From assembly GCA_964617825.1 (NCBI GenBank), contig CAZTWL010000014.1, positions 1 to 64,000 of the forward strand: DNA of 64,000 bases. Direction: 5' to 3'. The notes under the pieces are model-generated. The model ran no database searches. It was given only the letters and a program-made list of their open reading frames with translations, and had not been told where the DNA came from. Origin of the DNA: VSJD01 sp964617825 (GTDB lineage Bacteria > Verrucomicrobiota > Kiritimatiellia > JAAZAB01). Positions 46,093-55,212 of this stretch are shown in pieces (the first letter of the stretch is position 1; every line of letters starts with the position of its first letter). A program made the translations under genes and the position numbers.

Positions 46093-46518
46093 TTAATCCA
46101 CCACTTCTATGCCCATGCTCCGCGCCGTACCCTCGATCTGGCGCATGGCCTGGGCTTCTTTGGTCGTGTTCAGGTCTTTATGTTTAATCTTAACAATTTC
46201 AAGAATCTGGGCATGCGTAACCTTGCCGACTTTTTCACGGTTCGGAACACCCGAACCCTTGGCCAGCGATGCCTTCTGCTTGAGCAAAACCGCCGCCGGC
46301 GGACTTTTGACAATGAAGGTAAAAGACTTATCCTGGTAAACTGTAATGACAGCCGGCAGAATCATACCGTTCTGACTCTGGGTGGCGGCATTAAATTCTT
46401 TGCAGAAGGCCATGATATTGACCCCCTGCTGACCCAAGGCTGGTCCCACCGGAGGCGCCGGATTGGCCTGACCTGCGGGAATCTGCAACTTAATAATTGC
46501 TGTGACTTTCTTTGCCAT
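46093..46518 (-). CDS. rplK: 50S ribosomal protein L11
   Basis: 141 residues, starting MAKKVTAIIKLQIPAGQANP and including PPVGPALGQQGVNIMAFCKEFN. The C-terminal domain binds the GTPase-associated rRNA. The ATG at 46518 is preceded by GGGGAG. Confidence 0.97.
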   Translation of the reverse strand: MAKKVTAIIKLQIPAGQANPAPPVGPALGQQGVNIMAFCKEFNAATQSQNGMILPAVITVYQDKSFTFIVKSPPAAVLLKQKASLAKGSGVPNREKVGKVTHAQILEIVKIKHKDLNTTKEAQAMRQIEGTARSMGIEVVD

Positions 46519-46590
46519 ACGTCTCCCCAAAACGGCCTGTGGCTATAACCAACAATTTAATCTTCAAAACAAACCAGAAAACCAATCTAC

Positions 46591-47139
46591 TCAGACGCGC
46601 TCCACCTGCCAGTACTCGAGTTCCACCGGCGCAGTACGTCCGAAGATGGCTACGGACACTTTCAGCTTGCCGCGATCCGGATCGATTTCTTCTATGACCC
46701 CGCTGAAATTTAAAAATGGACCATCATTAATCTTGACAGTTTCGCCAGGCTCAAACTGCACCTTCGGCTTGACTTTTTCTTTCTTATCCTCGACCTGATA
46801 AACAATGGACTCGACTTCCTTCGGCCGAAGCGGAGTCGGCCGTTCGCCGCCAATAAATCCGATCACACCCGGCGTGTCATTGACATAATACCAGGCGCGC
46901 TCATTGATCTTGCCATCCTCTTTGTACAAGCCGATTTGAATCAATACATAGCCCGGATAAAACATCCGGGTGCTGGTGCTCTTCTTGCCCTTTTTGACTT
47001 CCGATATTTTTTCGGAAGGAATCGAAACGTCGCCCACCAAGTCGCTCATTTCCTCCGTCTTTATCCGACGCAGGAGACTTTCCCGGACCCTCATCTCCTT
47101 ACCCGTGAGCGTATGAATCACAAACCATTGCTTTTCCAT
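46591..47139 (-). CDS. nusG: transcription termination/antitermination protein NusG
   Basis: 182 residues. The NGN domain starts QWFVIHTLTGKEMRVRESL and has YPGYVLIQ and VIGFIGGERPTPL. The C-terminal KOW domain reads FEPGETVKINDGPFLNFSG. It couples RNA polymerase to ribosomes or Rho. It is preceded by secE as usual. Confidence 0.97.
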   Translation of the reverse strand: MEKQWFVIHTLTGKEMRVRESLLRRIKTEEMSDLVGDVSIPSEKISEVKKGKKSTSTRMFYPGYVLIQIGLYKEDGKINERAWYYVNDTPGVIGFIGGERPTPLRPKEVESIVYQVEDKKEKVKPKVQFEPGETVKINDGPFLNFSGVIEEIDPDRGKLKVSVAIFGRTAPVELEYWQVERV

Positions 47140-47168
47140 GCGTTTCCCCTGTCTTCCGCGCCCGGTTT

Positions 47169-47369
47169 CTACAGAATCAGGTGTAAAACCCGCATCAAGA
47201 TCAAATCGCTAAGCCCCACAAAAACCCCGAGCACAATAACTGACATAATCACAACCAACGTGGACTCTTGCAATTCGGCGCGGGTCGGCCAAGCTGATTT
47301 CTTAAGTTCAAGACCGACTTCATTGATAAAACTGGCCAACTTGACAATTAATGCTTGAATTTTTTTCAC
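47169..47369 (-). CDS. secE: preprotein translocase subunit SecE (GTG start)
   Basis: 66 residues, the short single-helix form. The conserved amphipathic part ELKKSAWPTRAELQESTLVV precedes one membrane helix (about residues 38-60). The initiation codon is GTG at 47369-47367. It lies between tRNA-Trp and nusG. Confidence 0.93.
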   Translation of the reverse strand: MKKIQALIVKLASFINEVGLELKKSAWPTRAELQESTLVVIMSVIVLGVFVGLSDLILMRVLHLIL

Positions 47370-47502
47370 AGCGTAACGGCCTTTGCTACTTGATTACAAT
47401 CCATACGCCACGCTGGGCACATTGACTCGTGTCATCCGCCGCACGCACTTCCCCAACACAGCCCCAGCTCCCTGGCACGAGACGCAATCCCCTGCAGTCA
47501 CC

Positions 47503-47578
47503 TGGCAGGGGAGGGGGGATTTGAACCCTCAACACCCGGTTTTGGAGACCGGTACTCTGCCAATTGAGCTACTCCCCT
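47503..47578 (-). tRNA. trnW: tRNA-Trp (anticodon CCA)
   Basis: A 76-nt cloverleaf on the minus strand. The acceptor stem AGGGGAG pairs with CTCCCCT; the D arm, the anticodon stem ACCGG/CCGGT-like with loop CTCCAAA (anticodon CCA) and the T arm GAGGGTTCAAATCCCCC are all present. The CCA end is encoded. It lies between rpmG and secE. Confidence 0.97.
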
Positions 47579-47591
47579 ATATCGCAGAGGA

Positions 47592-47744
47592 CTACCGAAT
47601 CTCGCGATGCACGGTATGCTTACGCTCAAACCGGCAATATTTTTTCAGTTCAATTCTGTCGGGAGTCAACTTCTTGTCTTTGGTCGTCGTATAATTCCGA
47701 CGTTTGCACTCGCTACACGCTAAGGTTATGATTTCTCGCACCAT
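47592..47744 (-). CDS. rpmG: 50S ribosomal protein L33
   Basis: A 50-residue protein read from the minus strand between tuf and tRNA-Trp. It begins MVREIITLACSECKRRNY, then TTKDKKLTPDRIELKKYC and RFERKHTVHREIR. The first CxxC pair is intact but only one Cys of the second remains, so zinc binding may be lost. The ribosome-binding site is weak (GAG about 7 nt upstream). Confidence 0.93.
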   Translation of the reverse strand: MVREIITLACSECKRRNYTTTKDKKLTPDRIELKKYCRFERKHTVHREIR

Positions 47745-47805
47745 GACTACTCAAGCTTTCGTTCTTGGTGTTGACCGCATTTCTACCCCGGAACAAACCG
47801 AAGTA

Positions 47806-49012
47806 TCAGGCAATGATTTCCGTCACCTGACCGGCGCCCACAGTACGGCCGCCCTCGCGAATAGCGAAGCGCACACCTTTTTCCATGGCAATCGGGGCAA
47901 TCAGTTTGACTTCGATTTCGACGTTATCGCCCGGCATGACCATTTCCACGCCCGCAGGCAAAGTAACGGAGCCAGTGACGTCGGTCGTGCGGAAATAAAA
48001 CTGCGGCCGATACCCGTTGAAAAACGATGTATGCCGGCCACCCTCGTCCTTGCTCAGGACGTACATCTGACCCTTGAAATGTGAATGCGGCTTGATCGAG
48101 CCCGGCTTGGACAGCACCTGGCCGCGCTGAACATCCTCTTTCTTGGTTCCGCGCAACAGGCAGCCGACGTTGTCACCGGCGCGCCCTTCATCCAACAACT
48201 TGCGGAACATTTCTACGCCCGTGACCACGGTCTTCACCGTATCTTTGATGCCGACAATTTCGACTTCATCGGCAACCTTGATGATCCCGCGCTCTATGCG
48301 ACCAGTAACCACCGTGCCGCGGCCTTCGATGGAGAACACGTCCTCAATCGGCATCAGGAAAGCCTGGTCCGTAATGCGTGTCGGCTCAGGAATATAATTA
48401 TCCAGCGCATCCATCAAATCCTGAATGCACTTGGCATCCGGATCGTCCGGCTTGCTCGCAGCCAGAGCCTTCAACGCACTGCCGCGAATAATCGGGGTCT
48501 TGTCGCCGGGGAATTGATACTTGGTAAGCAGGTCACGGATTTCCAATTCGACAAGGTCCAGCAATTCCGGATCATCCACCGTATCCACCTTGTTCAGGAA
48601 GACAACGATGGAAGGGACACCCACCTGGCGGGCCAGCAGAATGTGCTCGCGCGTCTGCGGCATGGGCCCGTCCGAAGCACTGACCACAACGATAGCGCCA
48701 TCCATCTGGGCGGCGCCGGTAATCATGTTCTTCACATAATCGGCATGCCCGGGACAATCCACATGCATAGTGGCGCTTCTCGGACTGATATTCCACATGC
48801 GAAGTAGCGATCGTCAGAATCTTGGTCGGATCACGGCGCCCCTGCGATTCGGAAGCTTTCGCCACCTGGTCGTACGAAATGAAATTGCTCATCCCCTTTA
48901 AGGATTGCACCTTGGTAATGGCGGCCGTCAAGGTCGTCTTGCCATGGTCCACATGCCCGATGGTGCCTACGTTGACATGCGGTTTCGTTCGTTCAAATTT
49001 TTCTTTTGCCAT
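47806..49012 (-). CDS. tuf: elongation factor Tu, interrupted by a 2-nt frameshift
   Basis: Reading from the ATG at 49012 gives the EF-Tu N-terminus (KPHVNVGTIGHVDHGKTTLTAA) up to HVEYQSEKRHYA. The frame then breaks at TATGCATGTGG (48759-48769), where TATGCGCATGTGG-like sequence is expected. The remaining 330 or so codons (HVDCPGHADYVKNMITGAAQ, NKVD, domains II and III ending GGRTVGAGQVTEI) continue perfectly in another frame. Restoring 2 nt would give a normal 402-residue protein. Switch I is the PVC type RRDPTKILTIATSHVEY. Everything else is conserved, so this is a recent mutation, a sequencing or assembly error, or one of two tuf copies. Confidence 0.95.
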
Positions 49013-49055
49013 TGTGCGCCTCCTTCAATTTGCCATTCCTTTTTTTACCACCATC

Positions 49056-49131
49056 TGGAGCCCACGAACGGAATCGAACCGTTGACCTCATCCTTACCAA
49101 GGATGTGCTCTGCCAACTGAGCTACGTGGGC
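49056..49131 (-). tRNA. trnT: tRNA-Thr (anticodon GGT)
   Basis: A 76-nt cloverleaf on the minus strand. The acceptor GCCCACG pairs with CGTGGGC, the anticodon arm CATCC-TTGGTAA-GGATG gives anticodon GGT, and the T arm is ACGGTTCGATTCCGT. CCA is encoded. It lies 43 bp upstream of tuf, the tRNA-Thr - tuf order also found in Chlamydiae and proteobacteria. Confidence 0.97.
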
Positions 49132-49297
49132 CAACTATTCGCTCAACGCGAGCCTTTACGAAAAAACACAATAAAACCCCTACCCTCATTTCCTCGTGAT
49201 TTAAATCAGGTTATGAGGTTCACAAGACGCCCCGGTTTTATATTCCGCAGGCGCGCTAATGCTTGCTAAACACGAAAGTTATGACAAACGAACTGGC

Positions 49298-49325
49298 AAT
49301 TTAACACAAAGCGTCTCTGTGTCAA
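49298..49325 (-). promoter_or_regulatory. putative strong promoter of the tRNA-Thr - tuf - secE - nusG block
   Basis: A perfect TTGACA (49320-49325) and TAAATT (49298-49303) are 16 nt apart on the minus strand. Upstream is a run of A and T (49326-49350) like the UP elements at the rRNA promoters. The 338-bp stretch 49132-49469, between tRNA-Thr and the divergent repeat-protein gene, holds this promoter and otherwise no feature I can name. Confidence 0.6.
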
Positions 49326-49469
49326 CTTTTTTTTAAAAAAATTTTTCTGTCGCGTGCTGGCCCGGAAATTTCAAGCTTAACACTGGACGAGGTTGTGGAA
49401 GAATGCTATGTTTCGCACGGTATTGCAAGATATTTTTTAGTGCAGCTAGCGCAGCCTTGGGAGCTAAAC

Positions 49470-50498
49470 ATGACATTCGCAGACTTGACAACACGACGGC
49501 GGCCATGGCTTGGATGGATGTTAGCCGCCATGCTTGCAGCCCTGCCGGCCGCCGCCATCAGCGCAGGAACTTTCAATCACGACGGTGATTTCGATGGCGA
49601 TGGAATCATGGATCCGGCTGTGTACGACGAACCCTCCGGCGCATGGCATGTTCTGTTAAGCGGCGAAGGCGGCGAGTTGCAATCGTTCGTGTGGGGCGGG
49701 CCTAACTGGACTCCCATCCAATCGGACTACGATGGCGACGGCCGCGCCGATATCGTGGCCTATAATCGTGTGACCGGCGAATGGGTTTTCCTCTTTTCGC
49801 GCAGTTTTTTTGCAACGCCTGTGTCCATCAAGGCTTTCGGGGGGCCGGGCTGGGTTCCCATCCCGGGCGATTATGACGGCGACGGCCACGCCGATCCGAC
49901 CATTTATCACGAAGCATCCGGAGCTTGGGTCTCCATGCTGTCGCGCCCGGAAAACCCCACGGTCGCCGGATGGCTGGGCGGACCGGGTTATACCGCCGTG
50001 TCCGGCGATTTCGACGGCGATGGCTTCAGCGACCCGGCGCTTTACCGGCGCTCTGACGGACAGTGGTATGTCCAAATTTCCTCGCTGAATTATGCCGCAC
50101 AAACCTGTTATGTGGACACCAAGGGCGACGGCCCGCTCGTCCCATCGCCGGCTGACTATGACGGCGACCGTCGAACCGATCCGGCAGTTTTCGCTTATTC
50201 AGCCCCATCTTGGGAAGGGAAGCGTTATGTTTTTGCCTGGCACCTGCGCTATTCCTCCTTGCTCTACCGACAAATCGATTCTTTTTATCAGTTGGGCCGG
50301 GAAGACGGCCGGCCTTCGAATGCCGATCCGGCGCCGGGCGATTATGATGGCGACGGCAAGGCCGATTTTGGCGTGTCTTGGCCGGATTACGAAAGCGCCA
50401 ATGTGATGTGGCGCCTCTGGAAGTCTTCCAATAATTTCAAAGGACATAACGACATCCTTTTCTGGAGCGGAGACGACTGTCACCCTGTCTTGCGCTAA
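49470..50498 (+). CDS. secreted protein with DxDGDG (FG-GAP/VCBS-like) calcium-binding repeats
   Basis: 342 residues. The N-terminus has Arg-rich TTRRRP followed by a hydrophobic segment ending in AAAISAG, a signal peptide. Six repeats of about 45-60 residues follow, each with a DxDGDGxxDP-type calcium loop (DFDGDGIMDP, DYDGDGRAD, DYDGDGHADP, DFDGDGFSDP, DYDGDRRTDP, DYDGDGKAD) and an aromatic W-x-V strand. Such repeats build beta-propeller or similar surface-exposed domains. No catalytic domain is present, so a binding or structural role is likely. The start at 49470 follows GGGAG. Confidence 0.85.
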   Translation: MTFADLTTRRRPWLGWMLAAMLAALPAAAISAGTFNHDGDFDGDGIMDPAVYDEPSGAWHVLLSGEGGELQSFVWGGPNWTPIQSDYDGDGRADIVAYNRVTGEWVFLFSRSFFATPVSIKAFGGPGWVPIPGDYDGDGHADPTIYHEASGAWVSMLSRPENPTVAGWLGGPGYTAVSGDFDGDGFSDPALYRRSDGQWYVQISSLNYAAQTCYVDTKGDGPLVPSPADYDGDRRTDPAVFAYSAPSWEGKRYVFAWHLRYSSLLYRQIDSFYQLGREDGRPSNADPAPGDYDGDGKADFGVSWPDYESANVMWRLWKSSNNFKGHNDILFWSGDDCHPVLR

Positions 50499-50646
50499 AT
50501 CGTTTCCGGTCCTCGAGCGTACTCGGGTTTTGACATGCCATCCGAGTTTGTTAGGATACCGTAGTTCAGGCGCCGGATTTCCATTGTATCCGGCGGGAAA
50601 TAGCCAATAATATCGCCGGCAAAACTGCATAAAAGGAGCACATCCC

Positions 50647-51246
50647 ATGACCATGTCCCTTGCCGTCATCATCCTGCTTGCTATAGTTGTTATTGCATTT
50701 TTGTACGTCATCGGCATTTACAACCGGCTGATCAGCCTTCGCAACCGCTTTAAAAATGCATTTGCCCAGATTGATGTCCAGCTCAAACGCCGCTATGACC
50801 TGATCCCCAATCTGGTTGAAACTGCCAAGGGGTATATCAAGCATGAACGCGGCACATTGGAGGCCGTGACGGCGGCTCGCAATCAGGCTTCGGCCGCCGT
50901 GCAAAAGGCGGCCGCCAACCCGGCCGACGCCATCGCCATTCAGGGCCTGATGGGCGCGGAAGCCACCCTGACCGGCGCGCTCGGGCGGCTTTTTGCCGTT
51001 GTCGAGGCCTATCCTGACCTGAAGGCTAATCAAACCATGTCCCAGCTGATGGAGGAATTAACCTCCACCGAGAACAAAGTTTCGTTCGCGCGCCAAGCCT
51101 ATAACGATGTCGTCATGAGCTACAACATCGCACGCGAAACCTTTCCGGCCGTGATCGTAGCAAATTTATTCGGCTTCACACCGGCCCAGCTGTTTGAAAT
51201 TAACGCCGCACAGGAGCGCGAAGCGCCGAAAGTGACTTTCTCCTGA
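50647..51246 (+). CDS. lemA: LemA family protein
   Basis: 199 residues. One N-terminal membrane helix (about residues 3-22) is followed by the LemA helical bundle, with YNRLISLRNRFKNAFAQIDVQLKRRYDLIPNLVETAKGY and a C-terminal FPAVIVANLFGF. AGGAG lies 8 nt before the first ATG. The following gene encodes an M48 membrane protease, a pairing seen in many bacteria, where LemA is thought to act with the protease at the membrane. Molecular function is unknown. Confidence 0.94.
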   Translation: MTMSLAVIILLAIVVIAFLYVIGIYNRLISLRNRFKNAFAQIDVQLKRRYDLIPNLVETAKGYIKHERGTLEAVTAARNQASAAVQKAAANPADAIAIQGLMGAEATLTGALGRLFAVVEAYPDLKANQTMSQLMEELTSTENKVSFARQAYNDVVMSYNIARETFPAVIVANLFGFTPAQLFEINAAQEREAPKVTFS

Positions 51247-51249
51247 TAA

Positions 51250-51351
51250 ATTGCTGATTTTTGATTGCTGATTGTGGATTGCTGACGGTTGAACTCCTTC
51301 GGCCGGTTTTCAATCAACAATCATAAGTTAAAAAATCATAAATCAGAAAAT
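51250..51351. repeat. short tandem repeats and imperfect inverted repeat between lemA and the M48 gene
   Basis: Three copies of ATTGCTGA occur exactly 14 nt apart (51250, 51264, 51278). The right half of the gap (51309-51351) carries several AATCA/AATCAT units in the reverse sense, so the two halves can partly pair around a CTTCGGCCG core. The function is not known; it could be a transcript-stabilising hairpin or a simple-sequence expansion. Confidence 0.55.
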
Positions 51352-51352
51352 C

Positions 51353-53299
51353 ATGGATTTCTTTGAGCATCAAGAAAAAGCGCGGCGCAAAACAACCCTC
51401 CTGGTGGGTTATTTTGTGCTGGCCATTGTCCTGATCATCGCCGCCATTTACGCCGTGTTTGCATGCGTTTTCCTGCCGACGCCGCCTCCCGGCGCTTCCG
51501 ACTCGGCATTATCTATCGCCCAACACTGGTGGCGCGCCGATCTATTGATGTGGGTGGCCACCATAACCATCGGCATCATCGGCCTGGGATCGATCTACAA
51601 GATTATTGCACTCTCCCAGGGCGGTGAAGCCGTAGCCCGCATGCTGGGCGCACGCCAGGTGCCAGCCACGGCAACGGACCTACAGGAGCGGCGGCTGTTG
51701 AACGTGGTCGAAGAAATCGCCCTGGCCTCCGGCGCACCAATTCCACGCGTGTTCGTGCTCGACAATGAAAATAGCATCAACGCATTCGCCGCCGGCTTTT
51801 CGACTAAGGATGCCGTCATCGGTGTCACCAACGGATGCCTGACGCGCCTCACCCGGGATGAGCTGCAGGGCGTAATCGCGCATGAGTTCAGCCACATTCT
51901 CAACGGCGACATGCGCCTTAACCTGCGGCTTATGGGTTTGCTCAACGGCATTCTGATCATCGGGATAATTGGCTACTGGATTTTCCGCATCGCCACCAAT
52001 AGCGGGCGCACAATAAGCGTGGGACGCAAGAAAGGTGGCAATCCGGTTGCGTTCATCCTGGTGGGGCTTGCCGTCATGGCCATCGGCTATATCGGCGTAT
52101 TCTTCGGCAAGCTGATCAAGAGCGCAGTTTCGCGCCAACGCGAGTTTCTGGCGGATGCCGCTTCCGTTCAATTCACACGCAATCCGGACGGCCTATCCGG
52201 AGCGCTTAAAAAGATCGGCGGATTCGCGGCCGGCTCGCGTATCCGCAGTTCCAACGCCGAAGAGGCCAGTCATCTGTTTTTTGCCAACGGACTAGGCCGA
52301 TCGTTCCTGAACCTGATGGCCACGCATCCGCCATTGGTCGAACGCATCCGGCGGATCGACCCCGCTTTCAACGGCGATTTTAGCGCCGTGAAGGTGGCGC
52401 CCGTAGCGGCTACCGCCGATGCCGGCGCAACGGCATCCGGCTTCGTTCAAACCAACGCCAGCAAATCTTCAACCATGCCCCTGCAATCGCGGGAAACTAT
52501 TCGGAGCGTCGGCCATCCGCAAGCGGAAAATTTGACCTACGTCACCACCCTGCTCAACGCTTTGCCTGCAACCATCAAAGCCGCAGCCCGCGAGCAGGTC
52601 GGCGCACGCGCCTTGATTTACGGGCTACTGATCAGCGACGACGAATCAATCCGCAACGCCCAATTCCAGCACCTCGCCTTGAACGCCGAAACGGATGTCG
52701 CCGAACGGACCCGCAGCCTGGCGCCCGAGCTTATCGCTTTGCCGGCCGCAGCGCGCCTGCCGCTGACCGACATGGCCCTGACCGCCCTGCGCGCGCTGTC
52801 GCGCGCGCAAGTGGAAAACTTCCAGGATAACCTGCACGCCTTGATCACAGCCGACGCATCCATTTCGCTTTTTGAATATATGCTGGAGCGCATGGTCGTT
52901 CGCCGCCTCGCCGGCCTTTACGAACGTCCGCAGCGGACGATTATCCAATATTACGATCTCAAGCCTCTGTTGCCGGCGGCCACGATCCTGCTCTCCACCC
53001 TGGCTTACTACGGACAACCGGAAGATGGCCTGGCAGCCGGCGCCTTCCAATCCGGCGCGGCGCGAATAAATTCGCGCCTGAGCTTGCTTCCACGGGCATC
53101 ATGCGGGCTGGCCGCCGTGGACCAAGCACTGGCCACACTGAACACGGCCTCGCCCGCCATTAAAAAGATCATTCTGGATGCCTGCATCACTTGCGTCGCC
53201 GCCGATGGACGCACAACGGTAACCGAGGCCGAACTCCTGCGTGCTGTCGCCGACTCGCTGGATTGCCCCATTCCGCCTTTTGTTCCGGATGCGGAATGA
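51353..53299 (+). CDS. M48 family membrane metalloprotease (HtpX-like) with long C-terminal domain
   Basis: 648 residues. Two membrane helices (about residues 17-40 and 63-85) precede the protease domain, with the zinc motif HEFSHILNGD near residue 178 and the third ligand Glu in REFLADAASVQF near residue 263. Two more helices lie between them. After residue 345 a soluble, Ala-rich helical domain of about 300 residues follows, ending in a stretch like TerB (CVAADGRTTVTEAELLRAVAD). It probably degrades misfolded membrane proteins. It is paired with lemA 106 bp upstream. Confidence 0.92.
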   Translation: MDFFEHQEKARRKTTLLVGYFVLAIVLIIAAIYAVFACVFLPTPPPGASDSALSIAQHWWRADLLMWVATITIGIIGLGSIYKIIALSQGGEAVARMLGARQVPATATDLQERRLLNVVEEIALASGAPIPRVFVLDNENSINAFAAGFSTKDAVIGVTNGCLTRLTRDELQGVIAHEFSHILNGDMRLNLRLMGLLNGILIIGIIGYWIFRIATNSGRTISVGRKKGGNPVAFILVGLAVMAIGYIGVFFGKLIKSAVSRQREFLADAASVQFTRNPDGLSGALKKIGGFAAGSRIRSSNAEEASHLFFANGLGRSFLNLMATHPPLVERIRRIDPAFNGDFSAVKVAPVAATADAGATASGFVQTNASKSSTMPLQSRETIRSVGHPQAENLTYVTTLLNALPATIKAAAREQVGARALIYGLLISDDESIRNAQFQHLALNAETDVAERTRSLAPELIALPAAARLPLTDMALTALRALSRAQVENFQDNLHALITADASISLFEYMLERMVVRRLAGLYERPQRTIIQYYDLKPLLPAATILLSTLAYYGQPEDGLAAGAFQSGAARINSRLSLLPRASCGLAAVDQALATLNTASPAIKKIILDACITCVAADGRTTVTEAELLRAVADSLDCPIPPFVPDAE

Positions 53300-53384
53300 A
53301 ATATCATGTGTCTGGCATTCAGCGGGCGGAAGTACATGACTAATAAACCACGGCCGTCGGGCACGACCCATTCGGCATTACTGA

Positions 53385-54305
53385 ATGAACAACAAAACCA
53401 GAAGAATCTACGTCGCTCTTGCCGTTCTGCTCGCCCTCGTTTTCGGCGGATGGTGGATGACGAACGGGCGCGCCCCGGACCTGGTCTGGACGGCAATTGA
53501 CGTGAACGGCCTGCCCCAGCAGGGCGATGCCAACTTGCTGCAAATCAATCGCACCAACTATTTCCTCATTGACACCGGCCACAAACTTTACGCGCCGCGC
53601 CTGATCCGCTTTCTTCAGGGCCAAGGGGTAAATCATCTCAACGCCGTTATTATCACCCATGGGCACAGCGATCATTACGGCGGGCTGATTCCCATTCTGC
53701 AAACTAACATTACCGTGGGGCGGGTCTATTTCAATCCCCCGGCTATGGAACTGGTAACTAATGAACTGTTCGGGTGTTCACCGGCCGAGTTGGACGACAT
53801 CCGGAGCGAACTGGCCCAACGCGGCATACCCATGACGCCGATGACCGATCGAACCTGCTGGTCTTTCGCCAATGGCATCACGCTGCGGGTGCTTTACATT
53901 TATGACGGACTGCACACACCCGTCGGCCGCACCGACATCAATGACACTTCGGCAATCATCATGCTCACCCATCGCCACCTGAAATACTTGTTTGCCGGCG
54001 ACCTGAACACAGCCCTGGGCCGTTATGTTACGGGCCTAAACGCAACGACACCGCTGCAGGCTGACATCCTGAAGGTCCCGCATCACGGAACGGAGGGGCT
54101 GGCCGGCAACGAATTTTTTGACGCTGTCCAACCGAGCGTAATGGTCGTTCCTTCACCAAAGGCTCTTTGGCTATCCGAACGCAGCCGTCGCGTTCGCCTG
54201 CGAGCGGAAACTTGCAAAACGTATGTCAACGGCGTGCATGGCGATATTGTAATCGAATCGCATGGCTCATCGTATAGCATCACAAATCGTTTGGCAGGCA
54301 AGTGA
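53385..54305 (+). CDS. membrane-anchored metallo-beta-lactamase-fold hydrolase (ComEC C-terminal-like)
   Basis: 306 residues with one N-terminal membrane helix (about residues 8-25), so the catalytic domain lies outside the cytoplasm. The metal motif THGHSDHYGG is near residue 85, further ligands are in FAGDLN and VPHHGTEG, and the layout (IDVNGLPQQGDANLLQI start) is that of ComEC/Rec2-type domains. Likely a phosphodiesterase acting on nucleic acid or other phosphoesters in the periplasm. It is convergent with arnD, with 4 bp between stops. Confidence 0.85.
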   Translation: MNNKTRRIYVALAVLLALVFGGWWMTNGRAPDLVWTAIDVNGLPQQGDANLLQINRTNYFLIDTGHKLYAPRLIRFLQGQGVNHLNAVIITHGHSDHYGGLIPILQTNITVGRVYFNPPAMELVTNELFGCSPAELDDIRSELAQRGIPMTPMTDRTCWSFANGITLRVLYIYDGLHTPVGRTDINDTSAIIMLTHRHLKYLFAGDLNTALGRYVTGLNATTPLQADILKVPHHGTEGLAGNEFFDAVQPSVMVVPSPKALWLSERSRRVRLRAETCKTYVNGVHGDIVIESHGSSYSITNRLAGK

Positions 54306-54309
54306 TGCT

Positions 54310-55197
54310 CTACACCGTCTGCTGCACGGCGACCCAGCCTTCCCTGCCGGGAATGGTCCCCATGGCGATGCGTCCATCAGGAACGGCCAAGGGAGGGGCA
54401 AGCAGAGCGCCTAACGGCGCAAACTCGTGGCCAAGCGCACGCGCCTTCTGCACAAACTGTTGGAACAGGTCCAAACAGGCGATGCCTTCGGCCTCGGCAT
54501 GGATAGTCAGTATATTCGGGGCATCGGGTCGGAGTTGGGCAAGCAGGTAATCATTGTAGCGTCCGGCATCGATGCCGTTGCGACCGATCACCTCGTCATA
54601 GGTTGGCAGAGTGACCGGCACCTGAGGCTGGTTCATGCGAACGCCTGCGACCAGTGGGCGGAAGATCGTCTGTCCACGGCAGTCGCTGTTGAATGTGAAA
54701 GGGAAGCGCTCTTTTTCAAGCAAGGCCGCTTCCGTACAACGCCAGCCGGGCGCCGCCGAACAGGTTGGTGGCGTGCCGACAACCGTGGTCATAAGGTCAA
54801 CGCCCCGGCTCAATCCGGCACGGATAGCCTCCACCGACATGCGCTCGATTTGCGCCTGCCAGGTATAGTGGTCCCAAGCATGGAAACCCATTTCATGCCC
54901 GGCGCCGGCGGCCATGCGCAGGCAATCGCCCAGGCGCCGGCCGATGATCGTTCCCGGCCAGAGCGTACCCCGCAGCAGAATGTCCCAGCCGTAAAGTCCC
55001 GCGGCATTACTGCGAAGCATTTTCACCATAAAACGAGGGCGCACCAAGCGCCAGAGGTGGCGCCCCATATTGTCGGGCCCGACCGAAAAGAAAAATGTGG
55101 CACGGATCCCGTTAGCGACCAGCAGGTCACACAAGGCCGGCACGCCTTCGCGCGTGCCACGGAACGTATCAACATCAATGCGTAATCCTATTTTCAA
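54310..55197 (-). CDS. arnD: 4-deoxy-4-formamido-L-arabinose-phosphoundecaprenol deformylase ArnD (TTG start)
   Basis: 295 residues, matching E. coli ArnD in length and in blocks such as LRIDVDTFRGTREGVP, FFFSVGPDNMGRHLWRLV, LYGWDILLRGT and GFHAWDHYTWQA. It removes the formyl group from undecaprenyl-phosphate-linked L-Ara4FN, a step in making lipid A resistant to cationic peptides. The initiation codon is TTG (55197-55195), placed exactly at the family start with GAGCGG upstream. It follows arnA by 15 bp in one operon. Confidence 0.95.
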   Translation of the reverse strand: MKIGLRIDVDTFRGTREGVPALCDLLVANGIRATFFFSVGPDNMGRHLWRLVRPRFMVKMLRSNAAGLYGWDILLRGTLWPGTIIGRRLGDCLRMAAGAGHEMGFHAWDHYTWQAQIERMSVEAIRAGLSRGVDLMTTVVGTPPTCSAAPGWRCTEAALLEKERFPFTFNSDCRGQTIFRPLVAGVRMNQPQVPVTLPTYDEVIGRNGIDAGRYNDYLLAQLRPDAPNILTIHAEAEGIACLDLFQQFVQKARALGHEFAPLGALLAPPLAVPDGRIAMGTIPGREGWVAVQQTV

Positions 55198-55212
55198 GAC
55201 CGCTCACTTTGT

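Noticed and set aside
48759..48769. Programmed ribosomal frameshifting in tuf
   Set aside because: There is no slippery heptamer, downstream pseudoknot or precedent in tuf; mutation or sequence error is simpler.
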